Below are positions 47,141 to 56,297 of a stretch of 64,000 nt of DNA, in pieces. The notes under the pieces were generated by a model. The model saw only the letters and a list, made by a program, of their open reading frames with translations, was not told the origin of the DNA and made no database searches. This stretch comes from Rhodovulum sp. 12E13 (GTDB lineage: Bacteria > Pseudomonadota > Alphaproteobacteria > Rhodobacterales > Rhodobacteraceae). Numbering within the stretch: the stretch's first letter is position 1; every line of letters begins with the position of its first letter. A program made the translations under genes and the position numbers. The stretch covers positions 1-64,000 of the forward strand of contig NZ_QPLK01000012.1 in the NCBI RefSeq assembly GCF_003340565.1. The letters are read 5' to 3'.

Positions 47141-48511
47141 ATGTCCATCCCCCAGACGGGCGGCGGCCCCATCGAGCGCCCCGAACAGCTGGCCGAATAC
47201 CTCGCCGCCGGCTGCAAGCCGAAAGAGGCGTGGCGCATCGGCACCGAGCACGAGAAGTTCGGCTACTGCAAGGACACTCTCAAGCCGCTCCCCTACGACG
47301 GCCCCCGCTCGGTGAAAGCGGTGCTGGAGGGTCTGCAGGGCCGTTTCGGCTGGGCGCCGATCCGCGAGGGCGACAACATCATCGGGCTTGAAAAGGACGG
47401 CGCCAACGTCAGCCTCGAGCCCGGCGGGCAGCTCGAACTCTCCGGCGCCCCGCTCCGGTCGATCCACGAGACCTGCGACGAGGTCAACGCCCACCTGCGC
47501 GAGGTGAAATCGGTCGCCGACGAGATCGGCGTCGGCTTCATCGGTCTCGGCGCCGCGCCCACCTGGCGCCACGAGGACATGCCCCGCATGCCCAAGGGCC
47601 GCTACAAGCTGATGACCGAGTACATGGGCCGGGTCGGCACCCACGGCACGCAGATGATGTACCGCACCTGTACGGTGCAGGTGAATCTCGACTTCGCCTC
47701 CGAGGCCGACATGGTGCAGAAGCTGCGCGTGGCGCTGGCGCTGCAGCCCGTCGCCACGGCGCTCTTCGCCAATTCGCCGTTCTTCGAGGGCCGGCCCAAC
47801 GGCCACAAGTCGTGGCGCTCGCGCATCTGGCGCGATCTCGACCCCGACCGCACCGGCATGCTGCCCTTCGTCTTCGACGAGGGCTTCGGCTTCGAGGCGT
47901 GGGCCGACTATGCGCTCGACGTGCCGATGTACTTCGTCTACCGCGACGGCCGCTATATCGACGCGCTCGGCCAGTCCTTCCGCGATTTCCTGCGCGGAGA
48001 GCTGCCCGCCCTGCCCGGCGAGGTGCCCACCCTGTCGGACTGGGCTGATCACCTGACGACGATCTTCCCCGAGGCCCGGATCAAGAAGTACATCGAGATG
48101 CGCGGCGCCGACGGCGGCCCGTGGCGCCGCCTCTGCGCACTGCCGGCCTTCTGGGTGGGCCTGACCTACGACCAGAGCGCGCTCGATGCCGCGTGGGACC
48201 TCGTCAAGGGCTGGGACGCGGAGATGCGCGAGGGCCTGCGCGTCGCCGCCTCTGTCGATGCGCTGCAGGGCGAGGCGGGGGGCCTCAAGCTGCGCGACCT
48301 CGCCCGCGAGGCGCTGACCATCGCCGAGGCGGGGTTGAAGGCCCGGTCCATGCCGGGCGCCGGGGGCCTGATCCCCGACGAAACCCACTTTCTCAATGCC
48401 CTGCAGGAGAGCGTCGAGACCGGCCAGGTGCCCGCCGACGAGCTGCTCGCCCGCTACCATGGCGACTGGGGCGGCCGCCTCGACCCCATATTCGCGGAAT
48501 ACGCCTACTGA
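47141..48511 (+). CDS. gshA: Glutamate-cysteine ligase
   Basis: This 456-residue enzyme of the plant/alphaproteobacterial GCL class makes gamma-glutamylcysteine, the first step of glutathione synthesis. Segments are WRIGTEHEKFGYCKDTLKPL, GANVSLEPGGQLELSGAPLR, MMYRTCTVQVNLDF and KKYIEMRGADGGPWRRLCAL. It starts MSIPQTGGGPIERPEQLAEY. Its 3' end overlaps that of the convergent 99-residue gene by 7 bp. Confidence 0.96.
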   Translation: MSIPQTGGGPIERPEQLAEYLAAGCKPKEAWRIGTEHEKFGYCKDTLKPLPYDGPRSVKAVLEGLQGRFGWAPIREGDNIIGLEKDGANVSLEPGGQLELSGAPLRSIHETCDEVNAHLREVKSVADEIGVGFIGLGAAPTWRHEDMPRMPKGRYKLMTEYMGRVGTHGTQMMYRTCTVQVNLDFASEADMVQKLRVALALQPVATALFANSPFFEGRPNGHKSWRSRIWRDLDPDRTGMLPFVFDEGFGFEAWADYALDVPMYFVYRDGRYIDALGQSFRDFLRGELPALPGEVPTLSDWADHLTTIFPEARIKKYIEMRGADGGPWRRLCALPAFWVGLTYDQSALDAAWDLVKGWDAEMREGLRVAASVDALQGEAGGLKLRDLAREALTIAEAGLKARSMPGAGGLIPDETHFLNALQESVETGQVPADELLARYHGDWGGRLDPIFAEYAY

Positions 48512-48804
48512 GCCGCGCCGCGCCGTGGTATCGTCCCGCCCTCGACGGCGAGGCCGAGCACGAAGGAGCGCACGTCAGCCGCCGGCATCTCGCAGGGGTA
48601 GAGGCGCGCACCGCCCCTCAGGCGATAGAGGTTCATCGAGACGTATCCACGCCGGCCCGCCGCCTCCGCCACGAGCTTCTCGGCCCGGCCGCCCGCGAGC
48701 GTGCTGCGCACCGCCACCCAGCGCCGCCCCTCGTAGCGGACGCCGAACAGGCCCATGGGCAACCGATCGAAGGCGGCGAGGAACTCGGCGCCCGCCAGGC
48801 TCAC
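48505..48804 (-). CDS. Small conserved-looking protein, unknown
   Basis: I do not recognise this 99-residue product by name. It begins (M)SLAGAEFLAAFDRLPMGLFG, continues with VRYEGRRWVAVRSTLAGGRA and YVSMNLYRLRGGARLYPCEM, and ends GGTIPRRGAAQ. No membrane helix is present. Its GTG start overlaps the plsY stop (GTGA), so it is coupled to phospholipid synthesis genes. Its last 7 bp overlap the end of gshA on the other strand. Confidence 0.75.
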   Translation of the reverse strand: MSLAGAEFLAAFDRLPMGLFGVRYEGRRWVAVRSTLAGGRAEKLVAEAAGRRGYVSMNLYRLRGGARLYPCEMPAADVRSFVLGLAVEGGTIPRRGAAQ

Positions 48805-49418
48805 GTCTCGCCTGTCTTCTGCCCGATCCTGGGCTCCGTCCCTGCCGCGAGCCGCCGCAGGTTGCCCCGGTGCGTGACGAACACCAGCGCGGCGAGCGCG
48901 AGGCTCAGGATCACCGCCTCGGGCCGGCCGAACGCGAGCGCCCAGAGCGGCGCCGCCGCCGCCGCCGCCAGCGCCGAGAGCGACGAGTAGCGAAACAGCG
49001 CCGCCACGGCGAGCCACGTGCCGCAGGCCGCGACTCCCACCGGCCAGGCGAGCGCCAGCAGCGTCCCGAGGAATGTCGCCACCCCCTTGCCGCCGCGGAA
49101 GCCGAGGAAGACGGGAAAGAGATGCCCGAAGAACACCGCGAGCCCCGCGACCTGCGCCGCGTCCTCGCCGATCAGCGCCCGCCCGATCAGCACCGCCGCG
49201 CCGCCCTTGCCCGCGTCGCCCAGCAGGGTGAGGGCCGCGGCCAGCCGGTTGCCCGTGCGCAGGACGTTGGTCGCCCCGATATTGCCCGAACCGATCCGGC
49301 GCAGGTCTCCGAGGCGGAAGAGCTTCGCCATCACGATGCCGAAGGGCACCGAGCCGAGCAGATAGCCCAGGGCCGCCGCCCCGAGCAGCAACCATTCGGG
49401 GCTCGCGATCACCGGCAT
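48801..49418 (-). CDS. plsY: Glycerol-3-phosphate acyltransferase PlsY
   Basis: This 205-residue integral membrane enzyme transfers acyl from acyl-phosphate to glycerol-3-phosphate, the first acylation of phospholipid synthesis. Conserved loops are LGSVPFGIVMAKLF, RRIGSGNIGATNVLRTGN and FLGFRGGKGVATFLGTLLAL, and the late VFVTHRGNLRRL. It starts MPVIASPEWLLLGAAALGYL, 55 bp after pyrC'. Confidence 0.96.
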   Translation of the reverse strand: MPVIASPEWLLLGAAALGYLLGSVPFGIVMAKLFRLGDLRRIGSGNIGATNVLRTGNRLAAALTLLGDAGKGGAAVLIGRALIGEDAAQVAGLAVFFGHLFPVFLGFRGGKGVATFLGTLLALAWPVGVAACGTWLAVAALFRYSSLSALAAAAAAPLWALAFGRPEAVILSLALAALVFVTHRGNLRRLAAGTEPRIGQKTGET

Positions 49419-49432
49419 TTCGTGGCTCCCGG

Positions 49433-49471
49433 CTTCTTCTTGCTCGAAATATCCCCGCCGGAGGCAAGAAA
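49433..49471. repeat. TATTT-type intergenic element between pyrC' and plsY
   Basis: On the minus strand the spacer reads TTTCTTGCCTCCGGCGGGGA followed by TATTTCGAGCAAGAAGAAG. TTCTTGC and GCAAGAA (49464-49470 and 49437-49443) form a stem around the GGGGATATTT core. It resembles the arms of the inverted repeats at 32774-32867 and 41231-41338, and it lies inside an operon. Confidence 0.65.
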
Positions 49472-49473
49472 TC

Positions 49474-50751
49474 TCATGGCACCGCCCCGTGCACCAGCGC
49501 GCCGCCGACCCAGGTCGCGCGCACCCGCCCCTCCATCCGCGCGCCGTCGAAGGGCGTGTTCTTCGACTTCGAGGCCAGCGTCGCCCGGTCGAGCACGAAC
49601 GGCGCATCGGGGTCGAACAGCACGAGATCGGCCGGCGCCCCCACCGCCAGCCGCCCGCCCGGCAGGCCGAGCCGGCGCGCGGGATTGAGCGACAGCGCCC
49701 GCCAGAGCTGCGGCAACGTCAGCGCCCCCGAGTGGAAGAGACGCATCGCCGCCGGCAGCAACGTCTCGAGCCCCACGGCGCCCGAGGCCGCCGCCTCGAA
49801 CGGCAGGCGCTTGCTCTCCTCGTCCTGCGGCGTGTGCATCGACGAGATCACGTCGATCAGGCCGGCGCCCACGGCCTGGACCGCCGCCACCCGGTCATCT
49901 TCGGAGCGCAGCGGCGGCTTGACCTTGAAGAAGGTCCGATAGTCGCCGATGTCGAGCGCGTTCAGCGTCAGGTGGTGGATCGAGGTGCCTGCGGTCACGT
50001 CGTGCCCGTTGCGCCTGGCCCGCTCCAGCGCCGGCAGGGCGCGTGCCGTGGTGATCTGGTCGGCGTGGTAGCGCACCCCCGTCATCTCGACGAGCGCGAT
50101 GTCGCGGTCGAGCGCCATGCGCTCGGCCATCGGCGAAACGGCGGGCAGGCCCTTGAGCGAGGCGAACTTGCCGGACGTCGCCACCGCCCCGCGCGACAGC
50201 CCCGGTTCCTGGCAATGGGCGACGACCAGCGCGCCGAGGCCCTTGGCATAGGTCATCGCGCGCGACAGCACGCGCGTATCCTCCACCACCCGATCGCCGT
50301 CGGAAAAGGCCACCGCGCCCGCGTCGAGCAGGAACGACAGCTCGGTCATCTCGCGGCCCTCGCGGCCCTTGGTCAGCGCGGCCATCGGCGCGATCCGCAC
50401 GACGCATTCCTCCTCGGCGCGGCGGCGGACGAACTCGAGCACCTCCGGCGTGTCGATGGCGGGCAGCGTGTCGGGGCGTGTCACGATGGTGGTGACACCG
50501 CCCCGCGCGGCGGCCCGGCCGGCCGAGGCAAAGCTCTCCTTGTGGCGCTCGCCCGGCTCGCCCACCTTCACGCCGACATCGACGAGTCCGGGCGCCAGAC
50601 ACAGGCCCCCGCAATCGGTCGCGCCGGGCGGCGGGGCGCCGTCACGCGCGACGGCCGCGATGCGGCCGTCGCTGCCGATCGAGAGGTGGCCCGGCCGGTC
50701 GGCACCTGCCTCGGGGTCGATCAGGCGCAGGTTGGTCAGGTGCAGGGTCAC
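49474..50751 (-). CDS. pyrC': Non-catalytic dihydroorotase-like subunit (PyrC')
   Basis: This 425-residue type I dihydroorotase-fold protein keeps GLVDVGVKVGEPGERHKESF where active enzymes have the metal-binding HxH (residues about 55-67), and ISSMHTPQDEESKRLPFEAA where the catalytic aspartate of TDHAPH is expected (about 302). Both changes match pseudo-dihydroorotases that assemble with aspartate transcarbamoylase. It is in the pyrB operon, and its GTG overlaps the stop of the preceding gene. A separate active dihydroorotase should exist elsewhere. Databases often label this gene simply pyrC. Confidence 0.88.
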   Translation of the reverse strand: MTLHLTNLRLIDPEAGADRPGHLSIGSDGRIAAVARDGAPPPGATDCGGLCLAPGLVDVGVKVGEPGERHKESFASAGRAAARGGVTTIVTRPDTLPAIDTPEVLEFVRRRAEEECVVRIAPMAALTKGREGREMTELSFLLDAGAVAFSDGDRVVEDTRVLSRAMTYAKGLGALVVAHCQEPGLSRGAVATSGKFASLKGLPAVSPMAERMALDRDIALVEMTGVRYHADQITTARALPALERARRNGHDVTAGTSIHHLTLNALDIGDYRTFFKVKPPLRSEDDRVAAVQAVGAGLIDVISSMHTPQDEESKRLPFEAAASGAVGLETLLPAAMRLFHSGALTLPQLWRALSLNPARRLGLPGGRLAVGAPADLVLFDPDAPFVLDRATLASKSKNTPFDGARMEGRVRATWVGGALVHGAVP

Positions 50752-51332
50752 GCCGCCCCCCGCGATCCGCCGCCGTCGCCCTCGGGGTCGGGGTCGCCAC
50801 GCTCCGCCGCCTGGATCTGGCGCATCAGCCGGAAGGTCTCGCGCGGGTCGTCCAGCCCCAGGAAGCCGATCTCCTGCACCATCGTGCCGCCCTTGCGCGA
50901 GCGTGTCCGCCGCCGCTCGAAGATGACACCCCCGCCGCGTCCGTCGCGCAACTCCAGAGGGGTGGCCGCGGTGATCGGGTAGCTCTTGAGGCTGCGGATG
51001 CCGAAGAAGTCGGTCGCGATGAAGGCGCGCCGGTCGGTCAGCGTGTAGAACATCGCCCGGCTGCGCAGGCGCGGCCATGCCAGATGCCCCCCCAGCACCG
51101 TGACCGCGACGAGAACGAACAGCAGCAGGAACGGGCCGCCCCCGTCGTCGGCCCCCGACAGGACGAGACTCAGCGGCACCCCGCCGAAGATCGCCGCCCA
51201 GACGATGAAGAACAGCGTCACCAGCGAGAAGCGGAAGCGCGGCGAGGGCTGGCCGCGCCATATGATCCGCTCGCCGGGGTCGAGCAGCCCCTCCCAGCCC
51301 GGCGGCGCGGCCTCTCCTTCCCCGTCGCTCAT
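50748..51332 (-). CDS. PH-domain-like membrane protein
   Basis: This 194-residue protein starts [20 protein letters not shown], has the bacterial PH-like opening GERIIWRGQPSPRFRFSLVT, two helices (LVTLFFIVWAAIFGGVPLSL and FLLLFVLVAVTVLGGHLAW), and then a beta-rich part MFYTLTDRRAFIATDFFGIR. Function is unknown. It overlaps both neighbours by 4 bp (ATGA upstream, GTGA downstream), so translation is coupled from the preceding gene to pyrC'. Confidence 0.78.
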   Translation of the reverse strand: MSDGEGEAAPPGWEGLLDPGERIIWRGQPSPRFRFSLVTLFFIVWAAIFGGVPLSLVLSGADDGGGPFLLLFVLVAVTVLGGHLAWPRLRSRAMFYTLTDRRAFIATDFFGIRSLKSYPITAATPLELRDGRGGGVIFERRRTRSRKGGTMVQEIGFLGLDDPRETFRLMRQIQAAERGDPDPEGDGGGSRGAA

Positions 51333-52219
51333 GTGCCTACCCCCGCCGCTGCGGCGATCCGGTCGCGCACGCGCTCGCCCTCGGCCATGTATTTCAGCAG
51401 CATCTTGTCGCCGCCCCGCGTGATCACCTGCACCGCAGAGCCCAGCTTGCGCACCTGCGCCACCTGACTCAGCGGCACGGAGCGCTCGTGCGTGCCGTCG
51501 GCTGCGACGGCGCGGATCGCGGCCGGCGTCAGCTCCCACCTGCGGGAGAGTTCCTCCGAGGCGAGATACCAGCCGCGCACCGCCACGGCGAGCAGCGCGG
51601 CCACAGCGCCGACCCAGAACTCGGCGTTGCCCAGCGCCCAGAGCACGGCCGTCGCACCCACCATGCCAAGCGCGGCGAGCCACAGATGGTCGCGGATGTA
51701 GCGGTCGCGATCGGGGCGGAAGACCGCGCGCGCGTCGCCATGCTCGGGCGCCTCCTCCTCCTCATCCGGGTCCGGCGCGGGCGTGCCCGTGCGCGGCCGG
51801 GCGCTCTCGTAGTCGCCGACATCGGCCACCGGGATCGACGCGGAGGGCTCGGCATAGACGCCGAGCAGGCGCAGGGGCGGGCGCGGGCTCAACTCCACCG
51901 GGGCGTCGAAGGCGGCCGAGCGGATCACCGCGATCAGGCCGGTCTCGGCATCGAGGCGGTCGCGCTCGTCGGCGAGCTGCGCCTCGCTGATGCCGTGACC
52001 GGCCGAGAGCAGCCCCGACAGGCCGATCTCGTCCATCTCGCCCGCACGGAACACCTGCACGTCGGCCGGGTCGAGCCGGTCGATGCCGAGGGCGCGGGGC
52101 AGTTGCCACTCTGCCTGATCGGGGTCGCGCCAGAGCCAGTCTTCGCCCGGGGCAACGTCGACGGCGAAGACGCGCACGAGGCCGCGCTCGCCTTTCCGTA
52201 CCTGCATCCGGTCACGCAT
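51329..52219 (-). CDS. Membrane protein of the pyrB operon, unknown function
   Basis: I do not recognise this 296-residue protein. A soluble N-terminal half (about 1-185, with an acidic linker [19 protein letters not shown]) is followed by two helices ([20 protein letters not shown] and [20 protein letters not shown]) and a C-terminal beta-rich piece, [20 protein letters not shown], then [20 protein letters not shown], which looks PH-like. The ATG at 52219 overlaps the pyrB stop by 8 bp; an in-frame ATG at 52207 is the alternative start. Confidence 0.75.
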   Translation of the reverse strand: MRDRMQVRKGERGLVRVFAVDVAPGEDWLWRDPDQAEWQLPRALGIDRLDPADVQVFRAGEMDEIGLSGLLSAGHGISEAQLADERDRLDAETGLIAVIRSAAFDAPVELSPRPPLRLLGVYAEPSASIPVADVGDYESARPRTGTPAPDPDEEEEAPEHGDARAVFRPDRDRYIRDHLWLAALGMVGATAVLWALGNAEFWVGAVAALLAVAVRGWYLASEELSRRWELTPAAIRAVAADGTHERSVPLSQVAQVRKLGSAVQVITRGGDKMLLKYMAEGERVRDRIAAAAGVGT

Positions 52220-53168
52220 GCGCCCGCTCCTCCGCGCGCCCGGCGCGCAGGTTGCGCGCGAGCAGGTCCATCGCCGCCATCCGCACGGCGACGCCCATCT
52301 CGACCTGTTCCTGGATCACCGAGCGATTGATGTCGTCGGCCAGCAGGCCGTCGATCTCGACCCCGCGGTTCATGGGCCCCGGATGCATCACGATGGCGTC
52401 GGGCGCGGCATGGGCCAGCGTCTCGGCATCCAGCCCGAAACGCCAGTAATATTCCCGCTCGGACGGGATGAAGCCGCCGTCCATCCGCTCCTTCTGCAGG
52501 CGCAGCATCATCACCACGTCGGCGCCCTTCAGGCCCTCTTCCATGTCGTCGGTGACCTCCACGCCCCACTCCGCCGCGCCCGCGGGGATCAGCGTGGGCG
52601 GACCGATCAGGCGCACCCGGCTCTCCATCTTGCCCAGGAGCAGGATGTTGGAGCGGGCGACGCGCGAATGGGCGATGTCGCCGCAGATCGCCACGGTCAA
52701 ACGGTGCAGCCGCCCCTTCGCGCGCCTTATCGTCAGCGCGTCGAGCAGCGCCTGCGTGGGGTGTTCATGCCGCCCGTCGCCCGCGTTCAGAACCGCGCAG
52801 GTCACCTTCTGCGCCAGCAGGTCCACCGCGCCCGATTGCGGGTGACGCACCACGAGCAGGTCGGGGTGCATGGCGTTGAGCGTCATTGCGGTGTCGATCA
52901 GCGTCTCGCCCTTCTTCAGCGAGCTGGTGCGCGCCTCCATGTTCATCACGTCGGCACCCAACCGCTTGCCGGCCAGCTCGAAGCTCGCCTGCGTGCGGGT
53001 GGACGCCTCGAAGAACATGTTGATCTGGGTGAGCCCGTCGAGCGCCTGCCCGTGCTTCTCGGGCGCGCGGTTGAGGGCGACGTAATCCTCCGCCAGGTCG
53101 AGCACCGCGGCGATCTCCACCGGGTGGAGCGGCTCGATGCCCAGAAGATGCGTCTGCGTGAAGGTCAT
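52212..53168 (-). CDS. pyrB: Aspartate carbamoyltransferase catalytic subunit
   Basis: This 318-residue enzyme forms carbamoyl-aspartate, the committed pyrimidine step. The carbamoyl-phosphate loop is [20 protein letters not shown], with [40 protein letters not shown] and [15 protein letters not shown] also clear. It starts [20 protein letters not shown]. No pyrI is present; pairing with the PyrC' encoded three genes downstream would make the class A-type holoenzyme. Confidence 0.97.
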   Translation of the reverse strand: MTFTQTHLLGIEPLHPVEIAAVLDLAEDYVALNRAPEKHGQALDGLTQINMFFEASTRTQASFELAGKRLGADVMNMEARTSSLKKGETLIDTAMTLNAMHPDLLVVRHPQSGAVDLLAQKVTCAVLNAGDGRHEHPTQALLDALTIRRAKGRLHRLTVAICGDIAHSRVARSNILLLGKMESRVRLIGPPTLIPAGAAEWGVEVTDDMEEGLKGADVVMMLRLQKERMDGGFIPSEREYYWRFGLDAETLAHAAPDAIVMHPGPMNRGVEIDGLLADDINRSVIQEQVEMGVAVRMAAMDLLARNLRAGRAEERAHA

Positions 53169-53278
53169 GCCGCGCCCCTGACAGCCGCCTTGGGGATACG
53201 CGCGAACTTGCACGCGGGGCAAGAGCCCAGGCACCGCGGCGCATTGCCCGCGCCGTGGCCGGCCGATACGATGCCCCC

Positions 53279-54115
53279 ATGCTCGCCACCCCCTCCCGCT
53301 CCGCCCTGCTCGACGCGCTCGCGTGGCAGGTGGAGGTGGGCGCGACCGACGCGATCAGCGACCACCCGCTGGATCGCTATGCGCTGCCCGACCGCGCGCC
53401 ATGGCTGCCTGCCCAGGCCACCCCGACGGCGCCGGCGGGCCGGCAGGCCCCGGCGCGCGAGGCGGCGCCCCCGTTGCCGCCCGCGCCGCCCGCGCCGCCC
53501 GCGCCGAACGTCGACGCGGTCGCCGAGGCCGAGGCCGCGGCCGGAGCGGCGCAGACGCTCGAAGACCTGCGCGCGGCGATGGAGGCGTTCCCCCATTGCC
53601 CGCTGAGGCAGGGCGCGCGCCAGCTCGTCTTCGCCGACGGGCGGCCCGGTTCACGCGCCATGATCGTGGGCGAGGCGCCCGGCCGCGAGGAAGACGAGAA
53701 GGGCCTGCCCTTCGTCGGCCGCGCGGGGCGACTGCTCGACGCGATGTTCGCGCCCGTGGGCCTGTCGCGCACGGCGCCCGACCCCGAGCGCGCGCTCTAC
53801 ATCACCAACATCCTGCCCTGGCGCCCGCCGCAGAACCGCGACCCGAAGCCCGACGAAATCGCCATGATGAAGCCGTTTCTCGCCCGGCACGTCGAGCTTG
53901 CCCAACCCGACCTGCTGATCGCGATGGGCAACATCTCGTGCCAGGCACTGCTGGGGCGCCGCGGCATCACCCGCCTGCGCGGCACCTGGACAGAGGCGCT
54001 GGGCCTGCCCTGCCTGCCGATGTTCCACCCCGCCTATCTGCTGCGCAACCCGGCCGCCAAGCGCGAGGCCTGGGCCGACGTGCTCGAGGTCGCCGCCAGA
54101 CTGGAAAGCCCATGA
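53279..54115 (+). CDS. Uracil-DNA glycosylase (family 4-like)
   Basis: This 278-residue protein has a proline/alanine-rich N-terminal extension (about 40-90) before the catalytic domain. The latter has [60 protein letters not shown] and [18 protein letters not shown], the two UDG motifs of family 4. The first cysteine of the iron-sulfur CxxC is replaced (PHCPL keeps one), so cluster binding may be altered, as in some other alphaproteobacterial members. It removes uracil from DNA. The stop overlaps moaB (ATGA). Confidence 0.92.
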   Translation: MLATPSRSALLDALAWQVEVGATDAISDHPLDRYALPDRAPWLPAQATPTAPAGRQAPAREAAPPLPPAPPAPPAPNVDAVAEAEAAAGAAQTLEDLRAAMEAFPHCPLRQGARQLVFADGRPGSRAMIVGEAPGREEDEKGLPFVGRAGRLLDAMFAPVGLSRTAPDPERALYITNILPWRPPQNRDPKPDEIAMMKPFLARHVELAQPDLLIAMGNISCQALLGRRGITRLRGTWTEALGLPCLPMFHPAYLLRNPAAKREAWADVLEVAARLESP

Positions 54116-54651
54116 CCCTCGACGACAGCCGCCCCTTCGTTTCGACCCGCATCGCGGTGCTCACCGTCTCCGACACACGCACGGTCGACGACGACCGCTC
54201 GGGCGACACGCTGGCCGAGCGGATCGAGGCGGCAGGCCATACCATCGCCCACCGCGCGCTGGTCGAAGACGACCGGGGCAGGATCGCCGATATCCTGCGC
54301 CGCTGGGTGGCCGACCCCGAGGTCGATGTCGTCATTTCCACCGGCGGCACCGGCCTGACGGGGCGCGACGTGACGGTCGAGGCGCACCGCGACGTCTACG
54401 AAAAGGAGATCGAGGCCTTCGGCACCCTGTTCACGATGATCTCGGTGAAGAAGATCGGCACCTCGGCCATCCAGTCGCGCGCCTGCGGGGGCGTCGCGGG
54501 GGGCACCTATCTGTTCGCCCTGCCGGGATCGCCCTCGGCCTGCCGCGACGGGTGGGACGAGATTCTCGCCCCCCAGCTCGACTACCGCCACCGGCCCTGC
54601 AATTTCGTCGAGATCCTGCCGCGCCTCGACGAACACCTGAAGCGGACTTGA
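54112..54651 (+). CDS. moaB: Molybdenum cofactor biosynthesis protein MoaB
   Basis: This 179-residue MoaB/MogA-fold protein has VLTVSDTRTVDDDRSGDTLA, VISTGGTGLTGRDVTVEAHR and YLFALPGSPSACRDGWDEIL, the molybdopterin-binding signature. It acts in adenylylation or stabilisation of molybdopterin before Mo insertion. It is translationally coupled to the uracil-DNA glycosylase gene. Other Mo-cofactor genes (moaD, moaE) lie 8 kb away. Confidence 0.95.
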   Translation: MTLDDSRPFVSTRIAVLTVSDTRTVDDDRSGDTLAERIEAAGHTIAHRALVEDDRGRIADILRRWVADPEVDVVISTGGTGLTGRDVTVEAHRDVYEKEIEAFGTLFTMISVKKIGTSAIQSRACGGVAGGTYLFALPGSPSACRDGWDEILAPQLDYRHRPCNFVEILPRLDEHLKRT

Positions 54652-54686
54652 CGTCACCCTCCACGACGGCGCCGGAAGCGCGCGCG

Positions 54687-54705
54687 GTCTGCGTATAACG
54701 CAGAC
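54687..54705. promoter_or_regulatory. Perfect palindrome upstream of the RND efflux operon
   Basis: GTCTGCGT-ATA-ACGCAGAC is an 8-bp perfect inverted repeat with a 3-bp spacer, about 100 bp before the membrane-fusion-protein start. TATAAC inside it could be a -10 hexamer. Size and symmetry fit a TetR- or MarR-type operator. No regulator gene is adjacent. The spacing to the upstream TTGACG (54648) is too long for one promoter. Confidence 0.5.
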
Positions 54706-54805
54706 GTGGCATCGGCACGCCTTTGCACCCCGCTCGGCCGCACCTACCTTGAGGCGGGTCCGCGCCAGCCGTCCGCCCTGCCCGCCAAGAACCGAAGGCC
54801 AGCCC

Positions 54806-56293
54806 ATGCAGTTCCTCCGCCGTGCGCTCACCGGCCTGTTCCTGCTCTCGCTCACGCTGGGCCTGTTCGCGCTCGCCGGCGCCAGCTTCTGGGGCGCGGT
54901 GCAGGAGCGGATGGCGCGAGAGGCGCCCGAACGGCCGGCGCGCGAGCGGGTGATGGCCGTCAACGCGGTGACCGTCGAGGCCCGCACCGTGACCCCGGTG
55001 ATGTCCGTCTTCGGCGAGGTGCGCAGCCGCCGCACGCTGGAGGTGCGCGCCACGTCCGCCGGCCGGGTGGTGGAGCTCACGCCGGCCTTCGAGGACGGGG
55101 CGCGCGTCGAGGCCGGCACGCTGCTCGCCAGGATCGACCCGATCGAGGCCGAGGCTGCGCTCGATGTCGCCGGAACCGACCTCGCCGAGGCCGAGGCAGA
55201 GCTGCGCGACGCCGAGCGGAGCCTCGCGCTCGCCCGCGACGAGCTCGCCGCCGCCCGCGCCCAGCGCGACCTGCGGCAGCGCGCCCTGGCGCGCCAGCAG
55301 GATCTCTCCGACCGCGGCGTCGGCACGACGGCGGCGACCGAGGAGGCCGAGCTCGCGCTCAGCTCGGCCGAGCAGGCGGTGCTGACCCGCCGCATCTCCG
55401 AGGCGAATGCCGAGAGCCGGCTCGACCAGGCCCGCAACGCGCTCTCCCGCGCCCGCATCGCGCTCGAGCAGGCCGAGCGCGACGTGGCCGATACCGAGAT
55501 CCGCGCGGCCTTTTCCGGCACCCTTGCCGATGTGACGCTGACCGAAGGCGGGCTGGTGACGCAGAACGAGCAGATCGCCGTGCTGATCGACGACACCGCG
55601 CTGGAAGCCGCCTTCCGCGTCTCGACCGCGCAATACGCGCGGCTGATCGACGATGCGGGCAGCCTGATCGCCGCGCCCGTGCGGGTGCGGCTCGACGCGC
55701 TGGGCCTCGACCTCGAGGCGCGGGGCGAGATCACTCGCGTCGGCGCCGCCGTGGGCGAGGGCGAGACGGGCCGGCGCCTGTTTGCCCGGCTCGACGACGC
55801 GGCGGGTTTTCGCCCCGGCGATTTCGTGTCGGTGCTGATCGACGAGCCCGCGCTCGACGGCGTGGCGCTGCTGCCCGCCACGGCGGTCGATTCTGCCGGC
55901 ACGGTGCTGGTGATCGGCGCCGACGACCGGCTGCGCGTCGAGGCCGCGCCGATCCTGCGCCGGCAGGGTGACGAGGTGATCGTGCCCGCCGCCGGCCTCG
56001 CCGGCGAGCGCGTGGTGGCAGAGCGCACGCCGCTGCTCGGCCCCGGCATCAAAGTGCGCGACCTCTCGGCCCGCCAGTCGCAGGCCGGCGCCGGGGGCGG
56101 GCCGGCGCATGTGGAAAACGCCTCGGCCGAGCGGATCGCGCTGAGCCCCGAGCGCCGCGCCGAACTGCGCGCCGCTATCGAGGGCAGTGCCGGGCTGCCC
56201 GAGGCGGCCCGCGCCCGCCTGCTCGCCCAGCTCGAGGCAGAGACGGTGCCGGCGGATCTGGTCGCGCGCATCGAAGCGCGGATGGGGGGCTGA
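54806..56293 (+). CDS. RND efflux periplasmic adaptor (membrane fusion protein)
   Basis: This 495-residue HlyD/AcrA-type protein starts MQFLRRALTGLFLLSLTLGL (one N-terminal helix). The lipoyl half is in VRATSAGRVVELTPAFEDGA and EIRAAFSGTLADVTLTEGGL, with a long alpha-hairpin between them (about 125-245, Ala/Glu/Arg rich). Beta-barrel and membrane-proximal domains follow. The C-terminal 50 residues form an extra Glu/Arg-rich helical tail. The RND gene starts 4 bp after its stop. No outer-membrane factor gene follows. Confidence 0.93.
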   Translation: MQFLRRALTGLFLLSLTLGLFALAGASFWGAVQERMAREAPERPARERVMAVNAVTVEARTVTPVMSVFGEVRSRRTLEVRATSAGRVVELTPAFEDGARVEAGTLLARIDPIEAEAALDVAGTDLAEAEAELRDAERSLALARDELAAARAQRDLRQRALARQQDLSDRGVGTTAATEEAELALSSAEQAVLTRRISEANAESRLDQARNALSRARIALEQAERDVADTEIRAAFSGTLADVTLTEGGLVTQNEQIAVLIDDTALEAAFRVSTAQYARLIDDAGSLIAAPVRVRLDALGLDLEARGEITRVGAAVGEGETGRRLFARLDDAAGFRPGDFVSVLIDEPALDGVALLPATAVDSAGTVLVIGADDRLRVEAAPILRRQGDEVIVPAAGLAGERVVAERTPLLGPGIKVRDLSARQSQAGAGGGPAHVENASAERIALSPERRAELRAAIEGSAGLPEAARARLLAQLEAETVPADLVARIEARMGG

Positions 56294-56297
56294 GGCG

